Shown here in pieces: positions 4,772 through 6,174 of a stretch of DNA of 6,174 nt. Both the position numbers and the translations under genes were made by a program. This stretch comes from Gammaproteobacteria bacterium (GTDB lineage: Bacteria > Pseudomonadota > Gammaproteobacteria > Pseudomonadales > Azotimanducaceae), in NCBI GenBank assembly GCA_026706425.1, contig JAPOYW010000045.1:1-6174 (forward strand), read 5' to 3'. The first letter of the stretch is position 1, and each line of letters opens with the position of its first letter. Under the pieces are notes generated by a model. It searched no databases. It had not been told where the DNA came from and was given only the letters and a program-made list of their open reading frames with translations.

Positions 4772-6174
4772 TCGGGCGTCCCTCGACGATCCCGAGGCGT
4801 TCTGGCGGCGTTGGCGGCGGGCGGCGGAGCAAATCGACTGATTCCAGTTCCCGACCTCGATTCTCGACGCCGACGACAACGGCACGCCTCGCTGGTTCCA
4901 GGGCGGCAAGCTCAATACCGCGTGGCTTGCCCCGGATCGGCACGTGGCCGCGGGACGCAGCGACGACGTCGCGTTGATCTACGACTCGCCCGTCACCGGC
5001 CACATCGACCGCTACACCTTCGCCGAGTTGACCCAACGCGTGGCGCGGGTGGCAGGCGGCTTGGCCGACCTCGGCGTGGGAAAGGGCGATCGTGTCATCG
5101 TCTACATGCCCATGATCCCGGAGGCGGCGATCGCCATGCTGGCCTGCGCCCGCCTCGGGGCCGTTCATTCCGTCGTGTTCGGCGGCTTCGCGGCACCGGA
5201 ACTGGCCGTACGCATCGATGACGCGAAGCCGAAGGTCGTGCTGTCGGCATCCTGCGGCATCGAGTTCCAGACCGTCATCCCCTACAAGCCCCTGCTGGAC
5301 GAAGCCATCGAACTCGCCGAGTCCAAGCCGACGAGAACAGTGATCGTGCAGCGCCCGCAATGCCAAGCGGCACTCGTCGGTAGCCGTGACCTCGACTGGG
5401 CCACCTGGGAAGCACAGAGCGAGCCGGCGCCTTGGGTGGAGGTCGACGCCTGGGACCCGCTCTACATCCTCTACACCTCGGGGACGACCGGGCGTCCGAA
5501 GGGCGTGGTGCGCGACAACGGCGGCCACGCCGTCGCGCTCAACTACAGCATGGGCGCGATCTACGGCTGCGACGCCGGCGACGTGTACTGGGCGGCATCG
5601 GATGTCGGCTGGGTGGTCGGCCACTCCTATATCGTCTACGCGCCGCTCATCAAGGGTTGCGCGACGGTGCTCTACGAGGCAAGCCGGTGCGAACGCCCGA
5701 CGCCGGCGCCATCTGGCGCGTCATCGCCGAACACGGCGTCAAGACGTTCTTCGTCGCCCCGACCGCTTTCCGCGCCGTGAAGAAGGAGGACCCGGACGCC
5801 GAACTCAAGGCGCGCTACGACATCTCCTGCCTCGAATACCTGTTCGTCGCCGGCGAACGCCTGGATCCGCCCACCTACGAGTGGCTAAGCCGACGAGGAC
5901 AAGGGGCAGGTTCCCTTGGGGCTCGTTCTGCTGAAGGACGGCGTCAACACGGAACCTCGGGCCCTGGAAGCCGAACTCGTGCAGATGGTACGCGGGCGTG
6001 TGGGCGCGTTCGCCAACTTCAAGCAGGCGCTCGTCGTACCCCGGCTGCCGAAGACCCGATCCGGCAAGATCCTGCGCCAGGTCATTCGCAGGATCGCCGA
6101 CGGCGACCCCTACGAGGCGCCGTCGACGATCGACGATCCCGCGATCCTCGACGAGATCGAGACCGCTTTCGATG
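4772..6174 (+). pseudogene. prpE: Second, degraded copy of propionyl-CoA synthetase
   Basis: Homology to the intact prpE begins at about codon 11 (4772 matches about 626), so the start codon and first ten codons are missing. Lesions in order: a 9-bp tandem duplication TGGCGGCGT/TGGCGGCGG (4803-4820) adding three residues; TGA at 4839-4841 replacing conserved Trp30; loss of one G at about 5678 in the GAGGGCAAG stretch of the glycine-lysine-proline segment; and loss of a net 464 nt at about 5887, corresponding to about 1733-2198 of the intact gene. That deletion removes WWQTETGW, the TGD motif and the NVAGHR hinge region. The two indels total 465 nt, so the C-terminal part (with LPKTRSGKILR and the catalytic lysine) is back in the original frame. 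A GTG at 4944 opens a 278-codon frame, but it ends in frameshifted sequence and is unlikely to be a real gene. The copy continues beyond the window edge. A functional enzyme is excluded on the sequence as given. Confidence 0.9.
4902..5293 (+). repeat. Near-identical direct repeat, unit 2 (inside prpE pseudogene)
   Basis: This is the partner of 747-1138. After the two mismatches at 4933 and 4959, 4960-5293 is identical to the intact gene. Upstream (4772-4901 versus 626-746) I count about 16 substitutions in about 120 aligned bases plus the 9-bp duplication. Downstream (5294 to about 5463) I count about 32 in about 170. The identity therefore ends abruptly at both sides. Confidence 0.93.

Noticed and set aside
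4944..5780. 278-codon frame from GTG as a stand-alone gene
   Set aside because: It is the middle of the prpE pseudogene; it starts within a conserved block and its last third is out-of-frame sequence after the 1-nt deletion.

Overview
The window looks like chromosomal DNA from a high-GC proteobacterium, most likely a gammaproteobacterium. This rests on the GC-rich codon use of the metabolic genes and on a decayed REP-associated Y1 transposase of the type with a VSRCVRRAFLCG core. The taxonomy is inference; no rRNA or other marker gene is present.

Layout: (1) Positions 55-591 hold the C-terminal half of an alpha-methylacyl-CoA racemase / CaiB-family CoA-transferase. Its N-terminal half is absent and the 54 bases upstream are closed in all three forward frames. 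(2) Positions 597-2516 hold an apparently intact propionyl-CoA synthetase (prpE) with a likely TTG start, five bases after the preceding stop. (3) On the minus strand, 2779-2513 holds the C-terminal remnant of an unrecognised protein, convergent with prpE. It is cut off at a GGAATTGGGGACAC motif that I read as one end of a Y1-transposase-type element. (4) Positions 2894-3318 hold that transposase as a wreck: four frame changes, an internal TAG and no C-terminus. (5) Positions 3319-3503 are non-coding and carry inverted repeats. (6) Positions 3504-4160 and 4148-4756 hold two overlapping genes for unrecognised, probably exported proteins, each with a strong Shine-Dalgarno sequence and with visibly lower GC and rarer codons than prpE. 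(7) From 4772 to the window end lies a second prpE copy, in direct orientation and clearly dead: it has lost its start and first ten codons, and has a 9-bp tandem duplication, a Trp-to-TGA nonsense change, a 1-nt deletion and a 464-nt deletion that removes several core motifs.

The racemase and PrpE would both act on short or branched acyl-CoA intermediates (propionate, methyl-branched chains), but only PrpE looks functional here. The rest reads as an accessory insertion region between two prpE copies.

The most notable signal is mosaic divergence between the copies. Bases 747-1138 and 4902-5293 differ at only 2 of 392 positions and are identical over the last 334. The flanking homologous sequence differs by roughly 13% upstream and 19% downstream (counted by eye). 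This suggests recent gene conversion between an intact gene and its pseudogene, or an assembly chimera. No CRISPR array, tRNA, rRNA or convincing rho-independent terminator was seen.
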